64,000 nt of DNA. It comes from Actinacidiphila yeochonensis CN732 (GTDB taxonomy: Bacteria; Actinomycetota; Actinomycetes; Streptomycetales; Streptomycetaceae). A program made the position numbers and the translations under genes. Location of the stretch: contig NZ_JQNR01000002.1 of NCBI RefSeq assembly GCF_000745345.1, positions 62,001 to 126,000 on the forward strand. The letters are read 5' to 3'. Shown here piece by piece: positions 1 through 8,954 of the stretch. How positions within the stretch are numbered: the stretch's first letter is position 1; every line of letters starts with the position of its first letter. The notes below the pieces were generated by a model. It saw nothing but the letters and a program-made list of their open reading frames with translations, was not told where the DNA came from and ran no database searches.

Positions 1-564
1 AACCACATGAACCAGGCGGCCGCGGTGGTTCGGTACCACACGCAGGGGTCTGTGGCCCGGGTCGTTGAGTCCCGCAAGACGAACAAGCAGGTCGACAAGG
101 CTCTGCACGCGGCCAACCCGCACTACCAGCAGGGCGTCCACGCCTACTCGCACAACTGCAGCCACGTTGCCCAGGCGTATGAGCTGCGTCGGCGCGGGCT
201 GGATGTCGAGGCTGGCCCCGACTCGACGGACGGCCGCAACGTGGGCGAGCTCGGCGATGCATGGGGTGGGAGTTTCAGCTTCTGCGACAGCTCGGCCTCA
301 GATGTCGGCCGGTCGGAGGTGGAGCGCGCCTTCGGCGAGCCCGGCTCCCGCGGGATGGTCGCGGTGTGGTGGAAGAACGGCGGCGGCCACGCCTTCACCG
401 TCGAGAACGTCGGCGGCAAGGTCCGGTTCGTCGACGGGCAGCCGACCCCGCCGGTGACGGACGCTTCCCACTACTTCTCACTCGCCAAGGCCAGCGCGTT
501 CATCCGGCTCGACGACAAGCCGACCCCGTCGAAGAAGACGCTGGAGCCCTTCATCGCCAGCTGA
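1..564 (+). CDS. Polymorphic toxin C-terminal domain, papain-like (Tox-PL type), 5' end missing
   Basis: The frame is open to the left edge, so this is the C-terminal part of a larger protein. The visible residues show the ordered Cys-His-Asp layout of the papain-fold toxin domains (Tox-PL, toxin glutamine deamidase). Counting from the Met codon at base 7: Cys 51 lies in SHNCSHVAQAYELRRRG, His 128 in GGGHAFTVENV and Asp 143 in FVDGQ. In that family this domain ends secreted polymorphic toxins and modifies a target protein, usually by deamidation. No immunity gene is seen: the next gene is on the other strand after a 145-bp gap. The family is recognised from motif order only, and the N-terminal secretion or repeat domains are outside the window. 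An internal structural protein with a papain-like tail is the main alternative. Confidence 0.6.
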   Translation, partial: NHMNQAAAVVRYHTQGSVARVVESRKTNKQVDKALHAANPHYQQGVHAYSHNCSHVAQAYELRRRGLDVEAGPDSTDGRNVGELGDAWGGSFSFCDSSASDVGRSEVERAFGEPGSRGMVAVWWKNGGGHAFTVENVGGKVRFVDGQPTPPVTDASHYFSLAKASAFIRLDDKPTPSKKTLEPFIAS

Positions 565-709
565 GCCGATGTCGGATTCCGGCCGGGCTCGCGTACGGGG
601 ACACGAAGCGCGTCGTCATCGCTGAAACCGACCGACACGTGGTCACCACGCTGCCAGCTGGGGTCCCGGCGTTCTGCACCGTGTCGGCTCGGCGCCCGAG
701 CGCGAGAGG

Positions 710-1636
710 CTACGTGCCGCCGCCGGGGCTGCGCCGGCCTGTCGCCTCGTCGACGATCGCCCTGAGCTGTCGGCGCTGGCGGTCCTCTTCCGCGATCCGG
801 GTGGCAAGCACGGCTCGGTCGGTATGGGGTTCGACGGCGGCCAGGACCAGGCGTTGCAGCTCGGCGGGGTCGAGCGCCTCGACTTCCCACTGCACCGGTC
901 GGGCCGGGTCGAGTTGGTGCCGGCGGGCGAAGGCCGGCCAGCGCGGGTCACCGGCCTTGCCCGTGGCGGCCGGCAGGGCGTGGTCGCGGACTTGGTCGTG
1001 GGTGAGCAGGACCCGCTCCACGGAGTCCCAGCAGGCGGTGCGCGCCACCCAGTCGCGTTCGATATCGGCGCCGGAGGCGTCGAAGTCCCCGACGTAGAGC
1101 AGCGCGGTCGGGCGCGGGTCTCGGGATGTGCGTTCGCGGACGACCTGGACGTAGGTCTGGCTGCCGAATCCCCTGACGACAAGTACGGGGATGCCTGTGT
1201 CCTGCAGCCAGCCAGTGAGCTGGGCTCGCAGGGTGTCCTTTTCGCAGGCCACGTATACGGCTGCCTTCTGTCCTGTTGTGCGGTCCAGTGCGAACCAGTC
1301 TGGGATCGCGCGCAGGAACGTGGTGGCGTCCGGCCATGCGGGAGGGACGTGGATCTCGCGCAGAGGGTCGATGAGGTCGGGGAAGCGCTGCTGGCGGCGG
1401 GCCTGCGCAAGCTGCGCGGACAGGCGCCGGTAGGCCGGGGGCGTGTGCGGGATCGCCCCTTCGGAGACGAGCCGGTAGTAGACCTGGCGCAGGGTGCAGC
1501 CGCCGGCCGCCTGGTAGCTGGTGACGATGGCGGCAGCGCGTTCCACGATGCGCGCCCACTGGAGTCTGCCCACACCGGTACTTGTACCCGTCCGCGCCGG
1601 GAGGGGCTGGGCGGCAGGCCTGCGGCGGGTCGGCAC
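710..1636 (-). CDS. Spo11/TopoVI-A-like protein (Mini-A type: 5Y-CAP plus TOPRIM)
   Basis: The 308-residue product pairs two domains in the order found in the DNA topoisomerase VI A subunit and Spo11. Residues 45-85 contain TLRQVYYRL, matching the winged-helix (5Y-CAP) segment that holds the catalytic tyrosine (Tyr53 or Tyr54). Residues 126-190 form a TOPRIM core with Glu132 in ACEKDT and the Asp184/Asp186 pair in YVGDFDASG. Such proteins cleave DNA through a tyrosyl linkage. The protein is short and has no B (GHKL ATPase) subunit nearby, which fits the stand-alone 'Mini-A' homologues known from mobile elements. The GTG start at 1636 follows GAGGAG closely. It lies 82 bp downstream of the large nuclease-like gene on the same strand and is probably co-transcribed with it. 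Its role in maintenance or defence is inference. Confidence 0.7.
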   Translation of the reverse strand: MPTRRRPAAQPLPARTGTSTGVGRLQWARIVERAAAIVTSYQAAGGCTLRQVYYRLVSEGAIPHTPPAYRRLSAQLAQARRQQRFPDLIDPLREIHVPPAWPDATTFLRAIPDWFALDRTTGQKAAVYVACEKDTLRAQLTGWLQDTGIPVLVVRGFGSQTYVQVVRERTSRDPRPTALLYVGDFDASGADIERDWVARTACWDSVERVLLTHDQVRDHALPAATGKAGDPRWPAFARRHQLDPARPVQWEVEALDPAELQRLVLAAVEPHTDRAVLATRIAEEDRQRRQLRAIVDEATGRRSPGGGT

Positions 1637-1718
1637 GGACTCCTCTGGCCTTGCCCGGCAGGCCGGGAGGAGCTCCCGAGTACGCGCCCCTGGCCGAGCG
1701 CTCCCCGGCTGTGCCGGT

Positions 1719-4700
1719 TCAGTCCTGGCGTGGGACCCAGCCCGGGGAAGGGTCGCCCGGCGTGGTGAGGACGTGGGCGAGGTTGTCGGCGGTGGTGTAG
1801 GGGACGCGGGGGTCGGTGACGAACGCGGCGGGCTCCACAGCGCGGGTCACCATCAAGGGCAGGACCCGCCAGGGGTGTTCGGGGTCGGCCCGGCAGGCCG
1901 CCGCGGCCGGTGCGGGGAAGGCGGCGATGGTGGCCGTCTTGGCCAGGAGCTTGTCGCGGTAGCGGGTCGTGAAGCGCTGGATGTGCTGGAGGACTGCGTG
2001 CGGTGCCACGGCGGGCACCGGGTTCTTGGCCTCGATCACCCACAGTCTTCCGCGGTCCGGGTCGGCGATGAGCAGGTCGACTTCGCCGGTCAGGCCGGGG
2101 ATGCCGAGGGAGGCGGCGGTCTTCTCCAGCAGGCGGAAGCGGTGGGGCAGCCCTGCCTGCTGGGCGATCTCCTTGAGGTCGCTCTCCAGGAGCTCGTCGA
2201 GCTGCTGACGGTGGCGGAGCAGGGCCGTCCCGACGGGATCGGGGACATCCGGACGGGGCAGTCGTCCTTCGTCGATGTAGCCGGCGTAGAGCTCCTGGGC
2301 GGCGTGGACGAGCCAGGGGAGGACGAGCAGCCGGTCCCCGGCGGTGATCAGGGGGTGGGTCATGGGGCGGGTGCGCCGCTCGACCTCGGTGTAGGGGTGC
2401 GCTCCGGCGCCGGCCGCGTTGCCCGGGTGCAGGGTCAGCCGCTCGGTGGCGGCGCTCAGCTCCTCTTCGGGCAGGTTCGACCAGGCGGCGGCTTCCCGTA
2501 CGAGGTCTTCGGCCGTGACGGCGGTGGTGCCTTGCGGGCCGGTGGGCCAGTCGGCGGCGGTGGCCAGCACCGTGCCCAGGGCGGCCAAGCCGCAGTTCCA
2601 GTGCTGGCGCAGCAGCCGGTCGGCCTGGGCGAGGTGGCTGCGGGGCGGCAGGTCGGCCTGGGCATACTCGGTCGCCGTGCGGATGCCCGGGCCGGCCAGG
2701 ACGGTGGCGGCGTCGAGCGGCTCGGGATCGGCGCTCGCGGCCCGGTGAATGCGGTGCTGCTGGCGGGCGCTTTGGTAGGCGTGGGCGTCGTAGCCGAGGT
2801 GGGCGGCGAGTTCGGCGTCCGCGCGCTGACTGTCGGCCGAGTCGGGGGTGTCGGTGAGAGTGAAGACGCCGGTGGGGTGGATCTGCAGGTGGAGGTCGTG
2901 CAGGCGTCGGGCGGCGGCGACCGCGGTGGTGCCGCAGTGGCGTACGAGCTCGGCCAGGGCGACGAGCTCGGCGACCGCGATCGTGTCGACGGGCTTTTCG
3001 CCGGCGGGCGGGGTGGCGATCGCCTGCTGGAGCAGGAGTTGCAGTGCGGAGGTCGCGTTGGCGCCGTCGCTCTGGCGCCGGCCTGCCTCCTCGATCCAGT
3101 TCTCCGCCCACGGCGCCGTCAGGTTCGCGGCGGCCTCGGCGTCGCCGCGCGTGCGGCTGGACCATGCGGCGTTCAGGTGGCGTGCCACCTCGTCGACCAG
3201 GTCGGGCCGGTGCGCGCGGACCTGCTCGGCGAGCATCTCCTCCAGCGCGTGCAGCAGTTGTTCGGCGGGACCGCCCCGGGCGTAGGCCTGCGGGCCGCTC
3301 CATGTGCCGGCCGGGATCCGGGCTCGGCGGACGGCCGCGGCCGCGGTGCGCAGGGCGCGGGCGTGCAGGTGGGGCGAGCGCGGCAGGGTGTAGGCGGGGG
3401 CGGTAGCGGGCCAGGAGTTGGTGGCGCCGCTCAGGCGCAGGACCGGGTGGGCTGTGTCCCATTCCGCCAGGTAGGTCTCCCGGTCGGTGCCGGGGCCGGC
3501 GCCGCGGGCCTGGCGGATCTGGTCGAGCAGGTGGTGCAGCACCTGGCCGACGATGTGGTGTCCCTGGCGGCCGTCGCCGGTGAACGCGGCCAGCAGCGGA
3601 GGGTCGATGTCGACGCCGATGCGGGCACGGTCCGGATCGGCGCCGACGTGCAGCAGCAGCCGCTCCCCCGCTTCCGGGTCGCCGTCGGGTTCGGTGTCCA
3701 CGCCTGCGGTTGCCGGGGGCTGGTGGGGCTCGGCGGTTGCGGTCAGCTCGATGACGATAGGGGTGCCGTCGGGGAGCGTGGCGTGGTCGGCGACCGTCGG
3801 GCAGGTGACCAGGGTAGTGCGCAGGGCGTCCGCGAGTCCGGTCATCGTGCCCGGGTCGAGGAACGTGTCCGGGCCGGGGCGGACGGTGGCGAGGACCACG
3901 AGCGGTGGGAGCGTGGAGACATGCGCGATCATCTGGCCCGTTGAGGTGGGGTAGACGAGGTCGGCATGGTCGCCCACAGGGTCCGGGTCGGGCTTGTCCA
4001 GGCGGGCGAAGCGCCAGTGGAGGGCTTCGGGCAGTTCAGCGGCGGCCAGCACCTCGTCGGTGGCCGCCCACGCCGCGGCCCGGTCCCAGGACACATCGTG
4101 CACGGCCGGCGAGACGGCGGCGACCTCGTCGCGGTACGGGCCCGGCAGCAGAAGCGTCGCCTCGCGCCGCCACGCGGTCCACGCGTGCAGCACGTCGCGG
4201 TAGAAGACGCCGTGTACGCCGGGGTGTTCGGTCAGTTCCAGGACGAACAGCGCCAGTACGGCCAGGTCACCCTCAGCGTCGGCGAGGATCTCAGCGAGTT
4301 CCTCGGTGTGCAGGTAGACGGTGTCCTCGATGAGCTCCGGGCCCAGGAACCGCGGTCCGCCGTAGACGACCAGCCGACCCCGCCCCGTCGCCAACTCGCC
4401 CAGGACGGAACGGGCTTCCTCGATCCGGGACGACAGTGCGCCTTCGGCCAGCGCGCTGACGATCGCGATGTCGTAGCGGTCGGCGGGGGCGGACATCACG
4501 CACACCCGGCCGGGACGGGCCGGGACTTCTTCCATGCCCAGCAGCTGCGCGGTGCGGGAGACGACGAGGTCCTGCAACCTCTCCTCGGCGGCCTCCACCT
4601 CCGGGGCGGGAAGAGCGGCCAGCAGGCGGCCGGCGGCCGGGGCGAGGGCATCGGTCGCGGCGCAGGCCGGCACCGCTACCCTCCGGCCGTGCGCGGTGAC

Positions 4701-5447
4701 CGCGAGGACCGGCCCGAGCAGCGGCGCCTGGGGGTGGTAGCGCAGCGGAAGGCCTTCGATCGGTTCGGTCAGCCAATCCAGCGCCCGCGCGGCGTCCGCC
4801 GGCTGCCCGCACATAGCGGTGACGGCGTCCAGGTCCGCGCCGGCCAGCAGACCGGCGGCGCCGACCTCGTCCTGGGTAAGCGCGCACACGACCTGCGGGT
4901 CCTCGTCCGGCGCGGCAGGCGGCCATGCCGGGGACACCGCGGTGAGGGTGTGGTCGCTCAGGCGCAGCGCGAGCTCGAGAACGTCGCTCAGGCCGAACCC
5001 GACCGCTGCGCGCGCCGGTTCATCGACAGCCAGCGCGGTCAGCTGCAGGCTGCGCAGGACGAGGAGGGGGTGCGCGAGCTGGCCGGGATGGACCAGCAGC
5101 CGCTCCCCCGCCCGGGTGGCGAACCGGACCCTGCCCCGTACGTCACTAGGAACCCGGTCGGTCACCACGCCGCGCCCGGGCGCCGCCCGCCCGGCGGCCT
5201 CGACCAGCCCCGGCAGGTCCGTAGCGGCCGCAGCAGCACCGGTACGCGCGGGAGTTCGCAGAGTGCGGGTCCACAGCAGCAGGAGATGGTCGTGAACGCG
5301 GGAACAGCCCGGAGACGCCAGCGCGGCCTGGAGGAGCACCGTGAGCGAATCGGTGGAGAAGGGGACCAACGCCCGGTCGATAGTCTTCCACTGCACCCGC
5401 CGCTGCTGAGCGGCGGTGAGCGAGCTGCGTGCCATGGTGCGTTCCAT
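1719..5447 (-). CDS. Large protein with C-terminal PD-(D/E)XK nuclease-like motif
   Basis: About 1242 residues, far larger than most plasmid hypotheticals. Most of it is Ala/Leu-rich helical sequence with no family I can name. About 100 residues from the C-terminus it has GEVDLLIADPDRGRLWVIEAKN in outline (GEVDLL, then WVIEAKN), the D...ExK core of the restriction-endonuclease-like fold; a helix-rich tail follows. This suggests a metal-dependent nuclease attached to a large scaffold, as in several anti-phage or anti-plasmid proteins. The start is uncertain. I take the ATG at 5447, preceded by GGGGA at 7 bases; an in-frame GTG at 5492 would add 15 residues. The Mini-A-like gene lies just downstream on the same strand, so the two may act together. 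Substrate and function are unknown. Confidence 0.55.
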   Translation of the reverse strand: MERTMARSSLTAAQQRRVQWKTIDRALVPFSTDSLTVLLQAALASPGCSRVHDHLLLLWTRTLRTPARTGAAAAATDLPGLVEAAGRAAPGRGVVTDRVPSDVRGRVRFATRAGERLLVHPGQLAHPLLVLRSLQLTALAVDEPARAAVGFGLSDVLELALRLSDHTLTAVSPAWPPAAPDEDPQVVCALTQDEVGAAGLLAGADLDAVTAMCGQPADAARALDWLTEPIEGLPLRYHPQAPLLGPVLAVTAHGRRVAVPACAATDALAPAAGRLLAALPAPEVEAAEERLQDLVVSRTAQLLGMEEVPARPGRVCVMSAPADRYDIAIVSALAEGALSSRIEEARSVLGELATGRGRLVVYGGPRFLGPELIEDTVYLHTEELAEILADAEGDLAVLALFVLELTEHPGVHGVFYRDVLHAWTAWRREATLLLPGPYRDEVAAVSPAVHDVSWDRAAAWAATDEVLAAAELPEALHWRFARLDKPDPDPVGDHADLVYPTSTGQMIAHVSTLPPLVVLATVRPGPDTFLDPGTMTGLADALRTTLVTCPTVADHATLPDGTPIVIELTATAEPHQPPATAGVDTEPDGDPEAGERLLLHVGADPDRARIGVDIDPPLLAAFTGDGRQGHHIVGQVLHHLLDQIRQARGAGPGTDRETYLAEWDTAHPVLRLSGATNSWPATAPAYTLPRSPHLHARALRTAAAAVRRARIPAGTWSGPQAYARGGPAEQLLHALEEMLAEQVRAHRPDLVDEVARHLNAAWSSRTRGDAEAAANLTAPWAENWIEEAGRRQSDGANATSALQLLLQQAIATPPAGEKPVDTIAVAELVALAELVRHCGTTAVAAARRLHDLHLQIHPTGVFTLTDTPDSADSQRADAELAAHLGYDAHAYQSARQQHRIHRAASADPEPLDAATVLAGPGIRTATEYAQADLPPRSHLAQADRLLRQHWNCGLAALGTVLATAADWPTGPQGTTAVTAEDLVREAAAWSNLPEEELSAATERLTLHPGNAAGAGAHPYTEVERRTRPMTHPLITAGDRLLVLPWLVHAAQELYAGYIDEGRLPRPDVPDPVGTALLRHRQQLDELLESDLKEIAQQAGLPHRFRLLEKTAASLGIPGLTGEVDLLIADPDRGRLWVIEAKNPVPAVAPHAVLQHIQRFTTRYRDKLLAKTATIAAFPAPAAAACRADPEHPWRVLPLMVTRAVEPAAFVTDPRVPYTTADNLAHVLTTPGDPSPGWVPRQD

Positions 5448-5565
5448 CCGTACGTCCCCGGTGATGCGAGGGCTCAGCCTGACAGGCAACACGGCACCCT
5501 CGCGCCGGTTTCGGCAGGCTGACCCACAAGACGCGCTGGTTCGTGCACCTCAGCGTTCCAGCGGT

Positions 5566-5635
5566 CTTGACATGAGCTTTCACATGTTCACTACCTAGGA
5601 CACGGGGCGGGACACAGGGCGGGACACAGGGACAC
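5566..5635 (+). repeat. Iteron element copy 1 (four GGACAC units, spacing 12-12-8)
   Basis: GGACAC starts at 5598, 5610, 5622 and 5630, giving intervals of 12, 12 and 8 bp. The block is preceded by CTTTCACATGTTCACTACC. The 70 bp match copy 2 at about 64 of 70 positions. The arrangement resembles a centromere (parS-like site) or replication iterons. It lies about 1.1 kb upstream of parA. Confidence 0.8.
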
Positions 5636-6232
5636 CCGGGAGACGGCCGCGCTTGGCGGCCGACAGCTGGGCGGCCCGGCCGAGCGACTCCTCCTGCTCG
5701 GCCCGCCAGTCAAGGTCGCGCCGGCCACCCAGGGAAGCTGCTTCGTTGAGCGTCGGACATGTCTCATGCCGGACTATCGGGCGTACCCAACCCGCGTCGT
5801 CGCTCGTCAACTCGCCGATGCGAGGTCGACGTGCCGGCATTCGCGCTCGACCCGTGCAACGCCCTACCGACAGGTACAAGTCGGTGGACTGACCGCGCCC
5901 CGACCTCCGGCCTCGGGCCAAGCGAGCCAACGCGTGAGGGATAGCCGATTCACCCGTTCGTGTCCTTCGTTGAGGCCATGAGCGCCGACGTAGTTCACCT
6001 GCTCCACGTCGGAACGGTCCGCCCTCGGAGGACGGATCCTCCCTCCCTCCGAGTCTTTGGCCGGTCGCGACGCAGCGCGCACGTGGGTTGAATTTACTTA
6101 TTGACACGAATAGTTGACATACGCCTGATGTCTTAAATTAAGGCATTCGGGAGGAAGACCAAGGCGCAGATCGCTTGCCGAAGCCTCACAAGATCAGCTC
6201 TTGCGTTCAGTAAAGGAATCTTAAAAACACGC

Positions 6233-6302
6233 CTTGACCTGCGCTTTCACATGTTCACTACCCAGGACACAGGGAGGGACACAGCGCGGGACACAGGGAC
6301 AC
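6233..6302 (+). repeat. Iteron element copy 2 (four GGACAC units, spacing 12-12-8)
   Basis: GGACAC starts at 6265, 6277, 6289 and 6297, again 12, 12 and 8 bp apart, with the same upstream CTTTCACATGTTCACTACC at the same distance. It sits 448 bp before the parA start. Its position suggests a partition site or an autoregulatory operator bound by the ParAB-like proteins. Confidence 0.8.
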
Positions 6303-6749
6303 GACCGGCTCTGTCAGTCGACCGCTCCCCCGAATCTCGACCAGCGAGTGCATTCCTGAATCCGGCCTGCAGACACTCCAGAGTCACACCCGGGCGACCC
6401 TAGACTCGCCCGGCGGACTGCGTTCCGAGCCGTCACGCCACTCCCCCTTGCGCGCTTCTTTCTGCGTGCCAACCCCAGTGAGTCATCTCATCTCTGCTAG
6501 CGTGAGCCCGCCGTCCAGTGGACTGGGTGGCACCCGGGCAGCAACCCAGCAAGTTCGGCGTCGCAGCGACCAGCCGTCGGGCATCAGCGATCGGGTCACG
6601 AGAAGCACGTAGGGCTTCACGTCACCCCATCAGGAAGCCCCACCACTACGGCACTCACCGCAATCTGAGGGTCGCCGAAGCATCGACTGACTGGACTGTT
6701 CGGCCGACAAGTAGCAACTCGCCAAGAAGTAAGCAGGTACTCCACTCTC

Positions 6750-7664
6750 ATGCCTGAGCAACTCGCTACGGAGCAGGCCCAGGGCTTGGTGCCCTCTCCG
6801 GCCCGCGAAGCCGCTGCGGTTCCCGCGACGTTCCTTTCGGGGAACATCACGCCGCCTGCCCTGACAGTGCCTTCTCACGTCAGCACCGAAGTTCGGGAAC
6901 TGATCTACAGCCTCCCGGAACCCTTGAGGACAGCCGTCCTCGCTGCCCTCAACACGCCTGACGGCGTGAAGATCACCATGGGCAACGCCAAGGGCGGCGT
7001 AATGAAGACGACCCTGTCGGTCTACGTTGCATTGATCCTGGCACTCACCGGCGAACCCGTTCTCCTCGTAGACGCCGACGACACCAACAAAACCTGCCTC
7101 AAATGGCAGGCCGCAGCCGGAGACGACTGGCCGCCCCTCGTAACCGTCGTCGGGTACACGGGCCCCGCCATGGCCAAGCAGGTCACGGATCTCATGGCGC
7201 GAGGCTTCAAGCACCTGGTGATCGACGTGGGCCCCACGGATAAGGGGGTCCTGAAGACCGCCTGGATGCTGACCAAGCGAGGGATCGTTCCGACCCAGCA
7301 GCACGTCGGCGATGTGGTCCAGTTGACGACTACGTTCGACCTCCTCAAGGAGATGGGCGAGCGCATCGACCTCTTCGTCATGCTCGCTAAGTCGTTCCCC
7401 AAGCGCAGCAGCTTCACCAACGCTCGCGACTACATCCAGGGGCTCATCAACGGGGAGAGCGCCGACCACCCGGACGGCCTTCCCAGCGTGGATCTCCTGG
7501 AGGGCACCATTCCTCTCCTCGAAGGCATCGCTGACACCTGGGGCTCGATTCCAGACGACTTCGGCCACTTCGGGTCAGTACTCGCCGAGGCGCTCGGAGT
7601 TCCGGCTTCCGTGATCGCCGAGCGAGAAGCTGCCTGGCTCAAGGACGAGGTGGAGGCCCAGTAA
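6750..7664 (+). CDS. parA: ParA-family partition ATPase
   Basis: This 304-residue protein has the deviant Walker A box of the ParA/MinD class, GNAKGGVMKTTLS, with the signature Lys81 and the catalytic Lys86. It is followed by LLVDADDTNK (switch I region) and HLVIDVGP (Walker B). ParA proteins hydrolyse ATP on nucleoid DNA and move plasmid copies apart together with a centromere-binding partner. The first 70 residues are a poorly conserved extension that could bind DNA. The stop codon overlaps the start of the next gene (TAATG), so the two are translationally coupled, the usual parA-parB order. The partition-type repeats on both sides support the assignment. The ATG has only a weak ribosome site. 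Confidence 0.88.
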   Translation: MPEQLATEQAQGLVPSPAREAAAVPATFLSGNITPPALTVPSHVSTEVRELIYSLPEPLRTAVLAALNTPDGVKITMGNAKGGVMKTTLSVYVALILALTGEPVLLVDADDTNKTCLKWQAAAGDDWPPLVTVVGYTGPAMAKQVTDLMARGFKHLVIDVGPTDKGVLKTAWMLTKRGIVPTQQHVGDVVQLTTTFDLLKEMGERIDLFVMLAKSFPKRSSFTNARDYIQGLINGESADHPDGLPSVDLLEGTIPLLEGIADTWGSIPDDFGHFGSVLAEALGVPASVIAEREAAWLKDEVEAQ

Positions 7665-8884
7665 TGGCTGAAGCCAAAGGAGGGAGTCAGACTCCCGCTC
7701 GACGGCGGAAGGCACCGAAGGCCAGCGCTGCTTTCGGAAAGCTGAACCAGCTGTCAGCGTCTGGCGCCCTTTCCAAGATCAACAGCGATCCCCAGGCGAC
7801 GTCCGGTTCGGTACCTCCGGTGGACAGTGAGCCGGCCGGGCCTGTGCAAGAGCAGCCGACCGCCGACAGCACGCCGACCGAGCTCGCACCAGCGGCCGCA
7901 CCCGAACAGACCGAGCCCGCGGATGCCGGCGCGTCTGCCAGTGCAACTGACGTACATGTGCCCGAGCCTCCGGTGGACAGTGAGCCAGCCGGGCCTGTGC
8001 AGGACCAGCCGACCGCCGACAGCACGCCAACCGAGCTCGCACCAGCGGCCGCACCCGAACACGTTGGAGTCGCTCACGAGGAGTCCGCGGGTACACGCAC
8101 GCCCGCCGAACGCGAACCCGCGGCCGCGCCTGCGATCAACAGGCTGCAGGCTGCGGAAAGCGCACGGCTCGACACCCTGGACTCACCTGCGCCAACCACA
8201 CCCATCCCTGCGCAGACGCCAGTTGAAAATCCGCCGCGCCGTCTCCGGTCTGAAGACCTCGCTGCCGCCGATCTGCCCGTCTACGGACAAGAGGCGCCAG
8301 GAGGTCGCGAGACGTCTGGGGGCGCAGTCACCCTTCGGAGAGCCGCTGGGCCTGCTTTCCCGGCCACCAGCGGATTCTCCGAGAGGCGAATGCTCGACGC
8401 TCTTCCGCCGCAGCTCGCCGAGAAGGTGCAGGGGCTGCCAGTCGCGTACATCGAGCTCGCGAGGAGTTACCGCCAGGCACAGGCGACACGAACCGGTACG
8501 AAGCCTGCAAAGCGCAACATCCGGCTCCATGCCGACGTCGCAATCGCGGTGAATCGCCAGATGGTCAGCGACAAGCGAATGCTCGGGCTCAGAAACCTCA
8601 AGCCGAGCCAGTACCTGGACGCCTCCATCACCCTGGCACGCCACGTCTCGGTCACCGAACTCATCAAGGCCGCTGACGAGTTCCGAGACAGTCACCTGGG
8701 GGAGGAGAGCGGTGCAGCGTCCCCCAACCACTACAGCATCAGCCGGGAGAACGACGACTGGCTGAACGACATGATGGACGAGCTTCTTCTCGCAAACACC
8801 ACTGGTCTGCATGGCCATATGGTCAACGTGATCGTCCAGTCGTTCCTTGAGCAGTTGAGGGCTGAGGCCCCGGCAACGGACTGA
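7664..8884 (+). CDS. Probable ParB-like centromere-binding partner of ParA
   Basis: The 406-residue product starts one base before the end of parA. It has three parts: a Lys/Arg-rich N-terminus (about 1-45), a long acidic Pro/Ala linker (about 45-210) with two near-identical 32-residue repeats containing DSEPAGPVQ and ADSTPTELAPAAAP, and a C-terminal globular part (about 250-400) with basic helices such as KPAKRNIRLHADVAIAVNRQ. No classical ParB nuclease-like or KorB domain is recognised, so the role rests on position next to parA and on the GGACAC arrays nearby. The C-terminal part could be a ribbon-helix-helix-like or helix-turn-helix binding domain. A strong hairpin terminator follows at 8921. 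Confidence 0.6.
   Translation: MAEAKGGSQTPARRRKAPKASAAFGKLNQLSASGALSKINSDPQATSGSVPPVDSEPAGPVQEQPTADSTPTELAPAAAPEQTEPADAGASASATDVHVPEPPVDSEPAGPVQDQPTADSTPTELAPAAAPEHVGVAHEESAGTRTPAEREPAAAPAINRLQAAESARLDTLDSPAPTTPIPAQTPVENPPRRLRSEDLAAADLPVYGQEAPGGRETSGGAVTLRRAAGPAFPATSGFSERRMLDALPPQLAEKVQGLPVAYIELARSYRQAQATRTGTKPAKRNIRLHADVAIAVNRQMVSDKRMLGLRNLKPSQYLDASITLARHVSVTELIKAADEFRDSHLGEESGAASPNHYSISRENDDWLNDMMDELLLANTTGLHGHMVNVIVQSFLEQLRAEAPATD
7814..7908 (+). repeat. 95-bp direct repeat, copy 1, inside the ParB-like gene
   Basis: This segment recurs at 7967-8061, 153 bp (51 codons) downstream and in frame, with four mismatches in 95 bp. It encodes the PPVDSEPAGPVQ linker repeat. The high DNA identity points to a recent tandem duplication that lengthened the linker. 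Confidence 0.9.
7967..8061 (+). repeat. 95-bp direct repeat, copy 2
   Basis: Second copy of the in-frame linker duplication; see the copy starting at 7814. Differences are at four positions, two of which change the protein (Glu to Asp and a nearby silent cluster aside). Confidence 0.85.
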
Positions 8885-8920
8885 CACAAGCTCAAGGCCG
8901 GCCTGGGCCCAGTCGTCCAT

Positions 8921-8952
8921 GAGGGGCGAGCCGCCGTCGCGGCTCGCCCCTC
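8921..8952 (+). terminator. Terminator after the parA-parB operon
   Basis: A perfect 12-bp stem (GAGGGGCGAGCC with GGCTCGCCCCTC) and an 8-base loop, followed by TTCCTTC. It lies 37 bp after the stop of the ParB-like gene. Confidence 0.8.
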
Positions 8953-8954
8953 TT

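Larger units (their letters stand above)
5448..6749. other. Gene-poor region between the nuclease operon and parA
   Basis: About 1.3 kb with no convincing gene. It holds two copies of the 70-bp iteron element (listed separately) and an AT-rich patch at about 6088-6140 with two TTGACA hexamers (6101 and 6114) and TTAAATTAAG, unusual for this DNA. A minus-strand frame covering 5595-6107 ends in VSRPVSRPVS only because it reads through the repeats; its body could be a remnant of a coding region but matches nothing I know. The rest shows nothing recognisable. Confidence 0.6.

Noticed and set aside
643..3462. A long minus-strand open frame of more than 900 codons across the left operon
   Set aside because: It is Arg/Pro-rich, overlaps two better genes on the same strand in another frame, and is the usual open antiphase frame of GC-rich DNA.
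1521..3944. A plus-strand frame of about 800 codons opposite the large nuclease gene
   Set aside because: Antisense shadow: Gly/Val/Gln-rich, no motifs, no ribosome site; opposite strand has coherent domains.
5595..6107. 170-codon minus-strand frame ending VSRPVSRPVS
   Set aside because: The repeated end is only a translation of the GGACAC iterons. The rest has no start signal or known family; kept only as a possible remnant.
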